A stretch of 64,000 nt of DNA from NCBI GenBank assembly GCA_020091685.1, contig CM034594.1:38505267-38569266 (forward strand), written 5' to 3'. Shown here piece by piece: positions 34,801-46,583 of the stretch; position 1 is the stretch's first letter, and each line of letters starts with the position of its first letter. Made by a program: the position numbers and the translations under genes. This DNA comes from Lutjanus erythropterus (Eukaryota; Chordata; Actinopteri; Lutjaniformes; Lutjanidae). The notes beneath the pieces are model-generated. The model searched no databases. It was not told where the DNA came from and worked only from the letters and a program-made list of their open reading frames with translations.

Positions 34801-37800
34801 CAGTGCCCAACTTGTGCCACCCCAGTCAAAAAAGTTTTGAAAGCCCCCGTTCATAAGTATATTTTCATAATCGCGTGAAAATTAGAATCATTTTGTTACC
34901 TTAGAACTTTTTATATCTACAGAGGGCACAGGTCCTCTTCTATGCGAGCTTTCTTAGCATGAGTTGAGTGGCTGTAGAACAGTAGATAAACACTTTGTCT
35001 CCTATGTATTCTTCCTACATATTCTTCGCGATAAAAGTTATTCAAAAGCTTTTACTATGAAGCGGCAAAACCAGGAAATGTTGAGTTTTTATGACTCCTA
35101 GACTTTTAAAAATGTGCTTGTTTGAGGGGGACGAGGGTGATTGGTGGCAGTGAAGGAGACGTCCCGCTCAGAGGCTGCTTTGGCCCAGAAGTGTGGTGCG
35201 TCAAAAGTGGTAATGGAAATGCAAATCGAGGCAGCGTGTTTTGACTTGATGCGATCCATAGTGCATATGGAAAATCCAATGCTGCAATCAGCAAGCTAAC
35301 TGCTACACCGCTCTACAGCTTACACACTGGTCCTATAAAAAAATTAGACCTTTCCCAACTATCATAAACTATTATCAGTTGCCTACAACAGCCTGTGGAC
35401 TGATTTCTTTGTTAGGAGCTCAGGGTGTTTTTTTTTTTTCCAGCACCAACAGCGTGCAACACTAGCTAACATTAGCTTAGAAATACAGTCTGCTAATGTA
35501 AACAAACCACTGGCATCTACCACAATACAAACTTCACTTTTCTTTACTCATTTGTCAACATGATGTCAATCAATCACCTTCAATCTAGTGTGTGTTATGT
35601 CACTGTTTGGGCCGATGCCCAGGATGCTCGCTCATACCTGTGGAGTACAAAGGTTGTGTCTAAATAGGAACTATGGATTTACAAAACTCTTTTAACATTT
35701 GTACATATTGTTTCTCCACTGTGCACGTTGGGAAAACTAACATTTTATAATGTGACAACACTGTGGTGAAGCTCTGCTTAGGTTTAGATACAGAGAAAAA
35801 CTTGGTTAGGTCTAGGGGAATAGAGGTCCCAGTCTAGACACTACAAAGTGCAAGCATGCATGCCTGCAACAGGACGTGGACTACAGTCCACCAGTGACAT
35901 TTTTTTCAATGATTTTTCTGAAAAGCCCACATAGTACCTTTAAAATAGACTTTTGGTGGAAAGAAGTCAATTTGGCCCACCAGACTGAGCGTGAAGAGGA
36001 TTATATAACTGGCTGGTGTGGTTTCCACAGAATGAGTACTCCTCAGGTGAAGCTGCAGCTTGGAATCTTGCCTTGTGTGTGATGTGTGTCACGTGTCTTG
36101 ATTTGCATATTCGCGTACTCATCAATCTGGCCTTTCAAGATAACATTAGGTGTGGTTCCAGTGAGAGTTGCCGTTCCACCGATGCTGGCAGCGTAACAAA
36201 CACTCAGGCTCATGCCTTTCGTCAGCTTGGCATATTTCAGCTCCCTCTTCAGTCTGCGCTGCTCGGCGTCCAGACTCCTGTCACAAACCTCCGGAGGGAC
36301 AGAGCTGACACCTTCAGCATTGGAATAAAAAATAGTTAAAATATCAAAAATACATGTTTTTCCTCTTACCTGTAGTGCTATTTGTCTATCTAGAAAGTTT
36401 TGATGTGATTTTCAGTGTTCTGGAGATATTACTTGTAGAGATGTCTGACGGCACTCGGCTTGTGGGGCTCAAAGCATAAAAAAACATAAATACATTTAAC
36501 AAACTCAACCACAATATCTCTTTCCAGAAACCATGACCCAGGTACTCAAGATAATCCACAGACCTTGTTGTGAGCAATTTCATGTAGGAACTACTTTTTT
36601 CATGGTAGAAAGAAAGTAGTTCCTATGTGAAACTGCGTACCTCATGATTTCTAGAAAGAGAGATTGCTGTTGAGTTTTTCAAATACATATAGACATATAT
36701 ATATGTCTTCCATGCATTATCAGTTTCTGTAATATTTTAACTCTGTGACAACACAGTTGGTATTAGATTTTAAGACTTCTTTGAAAGTGTAGTTCATCAC
36801 ATATCTTCACAAAAGAAACAGATAATTTTTGCTGAAATCTTGGGTGACTTAACCACACTGCCTGTCAGTTATGTGACTATTAAAATTGTATTAACAGCTT
36901 TTATTTGTCTCCCATTTCATGTGATCAAGATTTGTTATTTAACCCTCGGACAAACCACAGCAAGAACACATTTGGCCTGGACTGTGGCACTTCTGTTCCT
37001 CTACTTCTGGGTTCTCTTTGACCCTTTATTATTATTTTCTACGCCAGGCTGTTAGTTTAAAGACAAAGCTTAAAAAAACAGATAAACTACCTGAAATATT
37101 TTCCTTCATTTCCTTCATGTCTTTGCCGTCACCTGATTTATCTGCATCTGCAAAACACCAACAAGTAAACAACAAAACAGTAAAACAACAGCAATAAACA
37201 ACAGTAACAGCAACCAAAAAGTTGTGACACACACCCATTCTGATGCTGCTGTCGTCGCTCTCTTTGGCGTCACCCATCTCGAAGGCCTGGTTTTCCTCAC
37301 CACCCTTTGCGGCGGCCAGGCCATGATCCCTCTCATCAGCTCTGGCCTCTGTGTCGCACAGCTGCTGCAGCACGGCGTTGGCGATGGGCAGCATCATGGC
37401 CGTGGAGGCCGTGTTACTGATCCACATGGACAGGAAGGCTGTGGTGCTCATGAAGCCGATCATCAGGCTAGAGAGGACGCAGGATGAACGGTTAGATGGA
37501 AGGTTGATGAAGCGTTACGCTGCTCTACATGGCATGTGGAAACCATGAGCGTTAATATGTTGACATGGCAGGCCTCCAACTGTCTGGGAAGGCAGTAACA
37601 TTTTACAATAAGACTATTCCTATAAATTTAGATTTATAAATGGCTTATAATTAGGTTATAAATTAGGTTGTAAACACTTTATGAATCACGAGTAAACAAT
37701 TATACACAAGTTTTCACACACTGATATAGCCTCAATATTTGGCAAGATCCAGTTACGGCTACAACTAATAAATCATACTTAAGAGTTACTAATATTTTTA

Positions 37801-40800
37801 ACTGGCCTGGAGCCTAACCCTAACCAACCCAACACTATTTTTTAAAGGTACAGTTCAAACCCCAAAATCAAAAATACATATTTTCCCCCCTAGCCTGTAG
37901 TGTTATTTATCCATCTAGATTTTTTGGAGAGTTGCAGATGTTTGGAGATGTCGACCTTCTCTATAATATAATGGGATATGATGGCATTCAGGCTGTGGTG
38001 CTCATAACCCTGTTACTCGAGATAACACACACTGTTGTTGTGAGCCGGTTGTGGGAACTACTTTCTGTCTTGTATAAAAGAAAGTAGTTCCGGCTGATTC
38101 TACTGCAGGAATTTTCAAATATATATTTTTTGGCACTTGGAGCACCACAAACTGAGTGCCATTTTGTCCAATTATACTGGAGGGAAGGCAGACATCTCTG
38201 TGGTCGATATCTGCAAAACTCTGCAACTCAGACCAAAAAATCTAGATGGATAAACAGCACTACAGGCCAGGGGAAAAAATATGTTTTTTGTTTTGGTTTG
38301 TTTTTTATTTTTGGGTGAACTGTCCCTTTAATGACTAATTACTTACTTTACATTCTGTACTTTCCACTCCTTACATTTTAAAAATAGGCTCATTACTTTA
38401 GTTTCAATGCAAGACAAAAGAACATAAAAAAGGCAGAACAAAATGAAAACAACATGAAAGATGAAAAAACAAGAAAACAGAGTAAATGACGTTACAAGAC
38501 ACATATGGTTTAAAAGGTGTAACGACATAAAATGACGTAAGAATATTTAATAAGATGAAAATTAAATAAAAGATGTAACAAGACAAAAATTATTTAACAG
38601 GACAAAAAGGAAGTGATGATAAATAAAAGGAGAAAAATTGTAAGTGACATAAGATAAAAAATGTGACAACACATAACAAGACAAACATGATTTAACAAGA
38701 CAGAAACAACATTAAAGCCATAATAAGAGAATAATATACAAGATGTAACAAGACTAAAATGATGTGACAAGATGAAAACAACATAAAAGGCGTAACAAGA
38801 CAAAAATGACATCACTTTGAGTACATCTCAGAGCCTGTACTTTTTCACTTTTACCTGAGTAAAGAAATTGAATGAGTACTACTACTTTCTCGTTTTACTC
38901 AAGTATCTGTACTTCTACTTGAGTACATAATGTGTGGACTTTTGCCACCTCTGATGAGATCTGTGAGGGCTGAGGGGTTTCTACATATTTAATATTGCAG
39001 CTGCAGTTATGTTTAGTTATATGAATGTATGAGGATGAAGTGTCTTACAGAGATGGCTTCACCCCAACAATAAGCAGAACTTGAAGGGCGATCCTCCTGT
39101 GCAGGTTCCAGTGCTCGACAGCGATGGCCACCAGCAGCCCACCAATAAACAGCATGTTGGAGTCTTTCAGGTACTGGATACACACCTGGACCAGTAAGGA
39201 AATCCAAATAAGTCCATGTAGAAATGCCACACTCTTCCCTCATCCTTGTAAAGACATTAAAGACATTGTCAAACTAATTCCCATAAAATGTGCGTATACA
39301 GAATAAATTTGGAAATACCTCGCCGGATTCCATGATGCCCATCATGGGGTAGAGAATGACGGGCAGCAGGGCGGTCACAGCCAGAGGGATACACTCTGTG
39401 CACCAGTACAGCGCCATGAGGATTATTACAAAGCCACATTTTGCCTCCTGTAATGACAGACAAGAACTGTGTTGCTTAACATGTATGACACCTGGCTTCA
39501 GGAGTAGCAAAATACATGTATTGATTCGTATAATTACAATACCTGTGAAACTACTAAAACTTTCCCATGACCCAAGAGGCCTAGCTGTTGTGTTAGACTG
39601 CTTCAATGATATAAGTTGTTGGATGGCTCAGAATTTTCTCCACTTTCTCTCCCAGAACTTCAGTCCACCAAATTACATTAATCTCACTGGAAATAGCCTT
39701 GGTCCCCTGTCCACAAACGTCACTTCCACTTCCAGAAATCTAGGAGTAATATACGACTCAGATCTCAGCTTCCAAACACGCATCAAAAAAAGATGTCCAG
39801 TCCTGTTTTCTCCATCTGCGCGCCGTTTCTAGAATCAAAGCACTCCTCCCACACTCTGACCTGGAAACACTCGTCTACACATTCATATTCTCTTGACTTT
39901 TCTCTCTTCTCTGGCATTAACAAAAAATCCCACCTTCGACTGCTGAAAAATGCAGCAGCTAGGCTTCTCTAGGGTTCATCACCCCAATCCTGGCTTCCCT
40001 CCACTGAACTCCTTGTGCGTTTTAGAATTGATTTTAAGATTTTACTGATCACTTTTAAAGCCTGTCTGAGTCTGGCCCCTAGCTACATAGCCGATATATT
40101 AACCCCTTATGAGCTGGTGCGATCCTAGTACTAGTACTTAGATCCTCAGGCGGGGCCCTCCTGAATGTTCCCAAGTCGAGGTTTAACTCTAAAGGTAACC
40201 GCGCTTTCTCCATCAGGGCCCCGCGACTTTGGAACAACCTGCACGAGGAGATAAATCACTTTTAAATCACTACTTAAAAAACATTTTTATAGACTTGCTT
40301 TTATGTGATGTCGTCGTCTTTTTTATCGTTTCTTTTATATTTTTTTATTAATGTCTCTGTAATCTCCTCCCTCTATTTTCATTTATTCTTATTGACATGT
40401 TTTTCTTGTTTTGCTGTTCATATCTCTTTTACTGTTTTGTCTTATTTTACTATGTGTCAGTGTCTTTTGCTTTGCCAAGTTTTTTCTTGTTCCTATTTGC
40501 CCTTTGCGTTGGCCTTCTGTTGTGTTTGCCTCTGGGGTATCCTGCTCTTTTACTCTGTCTGTCAAAACACTTTGTAAATTTTACTTTTAAATGTGCTGTA
40601 TAAATATTATATTATAGTGGGAGAAAATGCTTTTTTTTTTTTTTTTCAAATTTTACTTTGAATCAGTTTTGCAAGCAACTGCTAGAGTATAGTGAAACTG
40701 TAGGTGGTGATGAGGATGGTATGTGGGTAAAAACCTCAGCCCAGGACCCCTAATAGGACTAACACAAGTTACAATACTTTGGTTAGTTACATTACTGTAA

Positions 40801-43800
40801 CACTATGAGTGATGGCTTCTTAAGAAAGAGAGGAACCCCTGTCAACACCTGTAAGGGAGCGACAACACACCAGAAACATCTTTTTCTTGGCTCAGCTACT
40901 ATAGTTCAGTAATCCTTGTTTATGATTCTCTGCCAGCTGCAGTAATTCATTTGAGTAAATGTTTCTGTAACTGGAGAAGACTATAGTCGTGAAATTAACG
41001 CATGTGTGCTCACTGCTGGAATGTTGCAGTTGAAACATCTGCACCCAGTTATTAAAACTTACATAACACATTTCTTGGGAAATATAAGGTGAACTCCTGC
41101 CATTGTCTGTGTGGCATTGTGGAATTTATAAGATGTTTTGAAATACTTCCAGTCTAATTATGACTAATCTTGTATAATGAGCCACTAATTGCTTGTAATT
41201 CGGGGTAAACACTGAACTATATGCCGATAGAAGTCAAAGGATAAAGAAAAGTTTTTATGTTTTATGATGCCTATCCGTATTTAATTTACTTTTGCTTTGT
41301 GTTGCATATTTATGTTCATAAACTGTCAGCCTTTCATGGTACGCATTATATTTGAGTGTGCCACCTTAAAGCAACACTGTGCCATAATGACAAGGAATGA
41401 AAAAAGGAGAGTTATTGTTTAAAATTCTTTATAAAAATTATTGTAATACTCAAGGAAAATGTTCAATTGCATCACCAGGTTCAAATCTATGCCATTTGAA
41501 ATAGAAAAGGATTCAAAATGAAATATTTTCATTACTTTTCATTACTATTTTCATTAACAACACATCAAATTAAACTATCAGAACCCTCCACAAAAGTCAG
41601 ATTTCACTGTTTGATCATTTGCTTTATATTCAAATGTTTGTTTTCAGCTTCTTGGTGTGTGTCTTTGCTGACAGACAATTTGTTGCAGACATTTGTTGTG
41701 TTGCCGCCGTGTCTGGCTCACCGCTTTTGAGTTAAAATAAAATAATATCAATATCAATGCATTTTACACCCTGTCTTATGTTGTTTGAAAAGTATTTAAA
41801 CCTAAATTCACGACACTAAAAATGGTGGGAAACCATAATGGTGCAGTGTTAACTCGAGGGAACATTTTAAGTTTTCTTTGACTTCATTAGACTTACTCAT
41901 CTGTTAATGTGAATCCATTTTTTTTCCAGATTGTATGATGACAAATTGAAAAAGACGTTTTCAGCCCATTTTTTGTGGTGAGAGACGATGGAAGTGAACC
42001 ATGTGAGGACGGCTGCAAAAAAGACACTCAACACAACCTGACAAATTAATTCTCTACAATTAGTTTCCTTAGGGACCTGCCTCTTTTTTAAAGATGTGCA
42101 CCATAACTGAGGATGTATTGTCTGAGTGTAGGGACAAAGGGACGAAATCTGCACATTATCTAGAGGCAACACAGAACCATAGAGGGTAAAGTTGAGTGCT
42201 ATACAAAGGAGATGTATTAGTATTTGTTATTGTTTTCTATTTTCTATATATTTCTATATTTTGGGTGGAACGGTGGTGCAGTGGTTAACACTGTCACCTC
42301 ACAGCAAGAAGGTCCTGCGTTTGAATCCCCCAGCTGGCTGGAGTTTCGGGGACAGGGTCTTTCTGTGTGGAGTTTGCATGTTCTCCTCATGTCTGTGTGG
42401 GTTCTCTCCCAGTACTCCAACTTCATGACAACACATGCAGTATAATAGGTTAACTGACCGTAGGTGTGAATATGAGCGTGTCTGTCTCTATGTGTCAGCC
42501 CTGCGATGAACTGGCGACTTGTCCAGGGTTGACCCCGCCTCTCATCCAATGTCAGCTGGGATAGACTCCAGCCGTCAAGGCATCAAGGATAAGCGGTTAT
42601 GGATGGATTTCTATATTTACATATACAGTATAACACTGTACAAAAAGTGAACAAAGAACCATCAAATGCTCATCTCCGTTAAAGCTGACATGAATCGTGA
42701 TGAGCTGAAAGGGAACACAGATTGTGGTCTTTGATTTAATGGGACTGATTGAGCCCCCGATCATGATCCCACTTTTCATTTTATTATATCATGATTACAT
42801 GGTACAAAGGGTCAGTGACAGAGGCCTCTCCTGGACATGGTGCAGGCAGCTAAGAAGACAGTGTAAAGCGGTAAAATGAATGTACTTCCGGACTGATGTC
42901 TTTGATCCTTTTTGATTATCAGAGGTTACGTCTCTCATTTTGCTGTAATGGGTTCACAAACTTTGGCTGCAGTACCACTGGAACTCTAGCTCTCTTTCTC
43001 AAATATACTCTGTGGATTTAAGAAATTAATTTTGAAAAAAACAAAACAAGCACAGGACAGGGCAGAAAAGATTTGATTTGATTCAAAAAATACAAAAAAG
43101 TCTAGTCATTTTCTAAGTAAAATTGTATGAATACAACCTCCTTCAATAAATTGATTTAAAGTCACTGATCAATAAGATTCCTAATAATCCTCTGCTCTTC
43201 TCCCTCCTGACTCTTCAGTCAGTCCACAGTCATGGACGTTAGAATTGGCTCTTTCATTTAATTTCATTTGTTATGCAGGAAAAGATTAAAAGTAACATTA
43301 CAGATGATAAAATCAGTTACAATTAAACGGGCTACATTCAGTTAAAGCTGGTCAACAACAGGTTCCCACTCTGCAGCACATAAAAGACAAAATCACATCA
43401 CAAAACAGAGACAGTCAAACAGAGACAAAGACAAGAAGACAAACAGCAACATGAACATTCAGCAAGGAGACGACTTAAGTTATGTGGGCAGATATTATGG
43501 TTATATCGGCGGTTGCGAGTGTGTCCTTTCATCAGATAGCGTTTGAATTGGAATCTCTGTCCCAGAGTTTGGTGTGCGTCTGAAAAAATGATCTCTGACC
43601 ATCGCTGTTTTTATAAACTGGTGCTGGGATAAAAAGGTGACGGGAGGCTGATCTGTGACTGTGCTGTGTCTTGGGATTAAAGTGTTGGAGACGTGTTACT
43701 GTTTTAGATCTGATAATAAAATTTAATGGCTTGATTATTTAATTATACAGTTCTGAAAAGCCATTACAATGTGAATGTGCAGTGAAGCGATGAGTCAAAT

Positions 43801-45350
43801 GGATAAATTTGCCGTGAGCTCTATTGTATAGTCTTGTAATTGGTTCTGTAATTTTCTTTGTGGTGAACGAGTGGGAGTAGGATACTGCTGAAAGAATTAA
43901 TGCATGTAGATATCAGGTATGAGTGAGATATGGAGCTGGTTTCATAAAGATAGATTTTGTTTACGGCTTAGATGTAACAGACAGTCAGACTTTTAGCTGC
44001 TGACTACCTTAAGTGGGACTATGGCACAATGAATTCTGGGTAAACTAAGACCTTTTTCAAAATAAAAAATGGCAAACTGAGTGACCGCATCTAACCACTC
44101 AGCTCTGTTCACCCCAACAGAAAATATGTGTCTTTTGGTGTAATTCAACAGTTACACCGACATTTTACTTTGAAAGTTTAGCTAAATTTATAACAATGCA
44201 AAAATCTGATATGGAAAAAAAATTGCAGCGACAGTAAACAGTTTTAATCCCACCGTAGAGAGGAGCATCAAAGATACTTTTTCCTGTTTTTTTGTTTTTT
44301 TTGCCGTTGGGTGCAACCAATCAGTTGGTGGCACTGATTGTTACCATGGTAACATCAGTCTTAATTCTCAGCATATCTCTGCAAAAACAAATCATCATAT
44401 CCCCATTCAAATAACACCTCTCTCCAGTATCATCCTCTACCACAAAGACAATCTCTCTGACCTCCTTCCCTTGTGTATCAATATAATCATTTCTTACAAC
44501 ACAGTTTTATTACATCTGTGGTCAGGGCTCTTTAACCTTTGCACTGCTTACTCCTGGTAATCACATTGTTGTTGTAATAGTAGTAGGAGTAGCCAAATGC
44601 ATGTCTTATGTAATTTTTTAGTATGTGGTCTTTAGAGTTGTAAAGCATTCTCCTTAATCAGTCATTGGTAACCTTATCGATCAACTAATCAATTAATTCT
44701 TGTTTCAAAAACTGAAAGATCAAAGCTTAATTTCTACAGCAAAATACTGAACATTTGCTGACAGCATCACATAGACTATGAAACATATGAAGACACCTAA
44801 GTCTTCATATTAAAAACTTACCATTGAATTGCAGGTAACATGTGGAGCGTGCTCATAAAAATAATCTGCTATATTACAGATCTTTATTTGATAGTAGATC
44901 GATCAAATTCTAAATGACTGATTAATCATCCCCGTCATTAACTAATAGTTATCATCCCTTGTGATCATACTTCAACACAAATTTTCACCAAGTTACTGGT
45001 GAAAAGGCTCATTCAGTTTTGTTATTGTGACTTTAAAGCAATGTGGGGTTCCTCAAGAAGAGGAGAGAATCTCTGAAGAACTGAACCTTTGCAATTAAAA
45101 TAAAAGGTAGAACAGGCAGGATTGTTTGTGGACACACCATTCAGAGTTGGCCCTTTCTTCTGTGGTTCACAAATGAGAGAGAATGAAGTGAAAAACTGGT
45201 GTTAGTGAAAATAAAGCACTGAATCATAGAAATAAAATGTTATTTTGATTGTTCAACGGCGGCTATGTTCAAAAAGCACAAATGATTCTGCTCACATCTC
45301 CACACAATCCTGATCTTGTGTGAACACAGCGTAAGCATCAGTCTGCTCTG

Positions 45351-45400
<50 letters not shown>

Positions 45401-46583
45401 ACACTCATGCAGCTCTCACGCGCAGTCAGGAGAGGAAAGAGATGGCAAACATGGCAAAATATGAGAAAATAACAAAATGCAGACAGGGCCAGAGTCTCAG
45501 AGAGGAAAATCCTGCAATGTGCCTTTAATATAAGTTGCAAGAGTTGAAGGTTGAGCAAAGCTTCTTCACTCAGTCCTCCTTACCTGTGGTTTTCCTAGTT
45601 TGAACATTGTTTGTTTGATACAGTACTGAGAGACTTTGCTGGCCATGTTGGCGGTGGAACTTGTGTTTGTGGTGTTTTGTTGCATCTGTGGTATTCATAA
45701 CAATTTTTGATATCAGAACAAAAGCCAACAGTCAAAGATCGGATATGATGAAACACCTGAAAAGTCCTACCTGCAGGTCTGTTCTTTGATGTCTGACCTG
45801 TGAGTGTATATTTTGGTAAAAGGAGGTCTATCAGACGTGTACAGACCCCTCAACATTTAATGTGAACTGATCGTGACCTCCGGACGCCATGTGCAAGACC
45901 TTGTCAAGAAATGTTTCAGCTCTCACTTCTTTACCTGCTGAGATGAGCTTGTGTGTGAAGGAACGAATAAAAAAAATATATAAATGACTTAATAAATAAA
46001 TTAATGTCATTAAATGCACCACAAATTGTAGACAAGTTATAAAATTATAGCACATGAAATGACATTTCCATTTTAATTTGCTTCTATATTTATGTACCTT
46101 TTCATGTAGTCCCCTACTGATTTTCCACTACTGCTTTTTGTCCATTTAATTTATTAATTTATTCATTTTTAAGTTATTTATTTATTTGTTTACTCCAATT
46201 CCAGCAAGGCTCAGAATTAGTAGAATAAGATGATGTCTAGATGAAGACTTAAGGTAGCATTGATGAAGACCTGTACAAAAAAGAAGTCTTCTCAAATAAC
46301 AAAGCAACACAACACCATAAGTGTATACTTGAAGAGATATACATTAAGACATATTCAGCAACATTTAAAGTATCAGTGGTGGCATATTGTATAGCTTTGG
46401 ACTCGTATACATCTTGCAGTCCCTCTTCATAAGGCGTGAAGTGTAAAATAGGTCTGCAGACACACTTGTTTATTTTCTTACCGGGGTCGGGATGATCAGT
46501 GGCAGCGGCAGGAGTAAAAGAGGCGTCAGGACGATCACAATGTAATTCCTGCACCTCCACAGCCATGTAAGAAATCCAGCCAT
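28894..46583 (-). CDS. slc13a2: Sodium-dependent dicarboxylate cotransporter, SLC13 family member 2
   Basis: Plasma-membrane Na+-coupled importer of succinate, citrate and related Krebs-cycle acids, apical in kidney and gut in mammals. Thirteen coding exons, minus strand: 46583-46482, 39447-39319, 39185-39049, 37467-37235, 37147-37091, 36311-36119, 33921-33799, 33702-33493, 32481-32387, 31155-31040, 30944-30783, 29481-29344 and 29022-28894. They sum to 1824 bases (607 aa plus TAA) and every phase closes. Human SLC13A2 is 592 aa. Both Na+/substrate SNT motifs are present: WISNTAS at residues 140-142 and CSSNTAT at about 504-506. Other anchors are [54 protein letters not shown] and [15 protein letters not shown]. 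An N-glycosylation site (NAT) lies near the C-terminus. The start ATG has A at -3. Acceptors of the exons at 36311 and 30944 (AAG) and the donor at 36119 (GTACGC) are weak. slc13a2 is preferred over slc13a3/5 because of synteny. Confidence 0.95.
29643..30349. mobile_element. Complete TTAA-ended foldback element with very long arms
   Basis: Begins TTAAAGAGATAGTTCACCC and ends GGGTGAACTATCGCTATAA. Arms of about 190 and 330 bases are near-perfect inverse copies: GATCTCCAGTTCACAAAACA against TGTTTTGTGAACTGGAGATC, and GGCGTCTTTTTG / CAAAAAGACGCC with CTGAGAGGCTACA. It is a non-coding, MITE-like foldback. TTAA at the ends suggests a piggyBac-type target duplication (inferred). Confidence 0.85.
30360..30560. 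mobile_element. Partial copy of the 27771/32534 foldback family
   Basis: TATTTTCACTGTTTTATCTTG, GACAGCCTTTTCTGATGGGA and AGACTCCATTGACAAAATCA match the interior of 27771-28588. Termini are absent, directly abutting the element at 29643-30349. Confidence 0.6.
32270..32330 (+). mobile_element. Probable retroelement 3' end
   Basis: CCCCACAGGGATTAATAAAA followed by ATTTCTGATTCTGATTT, a tail I associate with 3' ends of fish LINE copies. Low-complexity T-rich sequence precedes it from about 32050. Confidence 0.4.
32534..33319. mobile_element. TTAA-ended foldback element, copy 2
   Basis: Starts TTAAAGGGATAGTTCC and ends AATCCAAACTATCCCTTCAA. Interior matches 27771-28588 (GCACTTTACCAATAG, TATTGCTCTCTCTTGCTCAA, CCACAGCAGTACATTGTGTA). 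It lies in the slc13a2 intron between the exons at 33493 and 32481. Confidence 0.8.
33922..36118 (-). other. slc13a2: slc13a2 intron 6
   Basis: About 2.2 kb between exons 36311-36119 and 33921-33799. No repeat of a recognised family apart from short T and A runs, and no additional exon seen. Confidence 0.7.
36335..36690. mobile_element. Partial TTAA-family element next to slc13a2 exon 6
   Basis: TCAAAAATACATGTTTTTCC, CTGTAGTGCTATTTGTCTAT, AGATAATCCACAGACCTTGT and AAAGTAGTTCCTATGTGAAA follow the order of the full copy at 37842-38331. Its left end is about 25 bases from the exon at 36311, so it borders the exon's splice-acceptor region. Confidence 0.75.
37842..38331. mobile_element. TTAA-ended element, full copy
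   Basis: Starts TTAAAGGTACAGTTCAAACC and ends GGGTGAACTGTCCCTTTAA. The interior has a hairpin around AAGAAAGTAGTTCC and its inverse. Same family as 36335-36690, 48245-48590, 49109-49660, 49901-50486 and 54694-55172. Confidence 0.8.
38398..38812. repeat. Degenerate minisatellite, GTAACAAGACAAAAATGA-like unit
   Basis: Imperfect 20-30 base units (AAAAGATGTAACAAGACAAAA variants) repeat for over 400 bases. It is the inverse of the array at 8135-8465, and both are followed by a GTACTTGTACTTT-family end. Confidence 0.7.
38815..38955 (-). mobile_element. Interspersed repeat of the 'GTACTTGTACTTTTA' family
   Basis: TACTCAAGTATCTGTACTTCT and TTTTGCCACCTCTGATGAGA, abutting the minisatellite at 38398-38812. 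Confidence 0.6.
39560..40615 (+). mobile_element. 5'-truncated L2-type LINE in slc13a2 intron 1 (antisense)
   Basis: Plus-strand remnants of the reverse transcriptase C-terminus in order: [17 protein letters not shown] at about 39748-39790, ITPILASLH near 39980, FRIDFKILL and [14 protein letters not shown] near 40020-40110, and [13 protein letters not shown] at about 40215-40255. These are hallmark blocks of fish L2/CR1-like LINEs. The 3' end CTTTGTAAATTTTACTTT with GTGCTGTATAAAT is also typical. Frameshifts and stops break the frame. It lies about 110 bases upstream of slc13a2 exon 2, in the opposite orientation. Confidence 0.85.
42262..42609 (+). mobile_element. tRNA-derived SINE
   Basis: Head GGAACGGTGGTGCAGTGGTTA contains a pol III A-box-like segment, and GCGTTTGAATCCCCC is a B-box. 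The body has GGAGTTTGCATGTTCTCCTC, GACCGTAGGTGTGAATATGA and GGATAAGCGGTTATGGATGG. I recognise it as a widespread teleost repeat of tRNA-like origin. Confidence 0.8.
44340..44353. promoter_or_regulatory. Perfect palindromic X-box (RFX-type) motif
   Basis: GTTACCATGGTAAC is a 14-base perfect palindrome equal to the RFX consensus as I recall it. A CCAAT box lies about 25 bases before it (ACCAATCAG). It lies within slc13a2 intron 1; function is not shown by sequence. Confidence 0.4.
45354..45397. repeat. (TG)n microsatellite
   Basis: About 22 GT units in slc13a2 intron 1. Confidence 0.95.

Larger units (their letters stand above)
40620..46481 (-). other. slc13a2: slc13a2 intron 1, 5' part
   Basis: Apart from the SINE at 42262-42609, the TG array at 45354-45397 and an X-box-like palindrome at 44340, I see nothing recognisable. 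The stretch 43050-43900 looks like decayed repeat without an identifiable family. Confidence 0.6.

Noticed and set aside
43050..43900. Possible reverse-transcriptase remnant on the minus strand
   Set aside because: Translation is riddled with stops and no hallmark motif could be identified, so no element is called.
28894..46583. slc13a3 or slc13a5 as the identity
   Set aside because: Sequence alone is close among the family, but neighbours foxn1, slc46a1 and sarm1 match the SLC13A2 locus.
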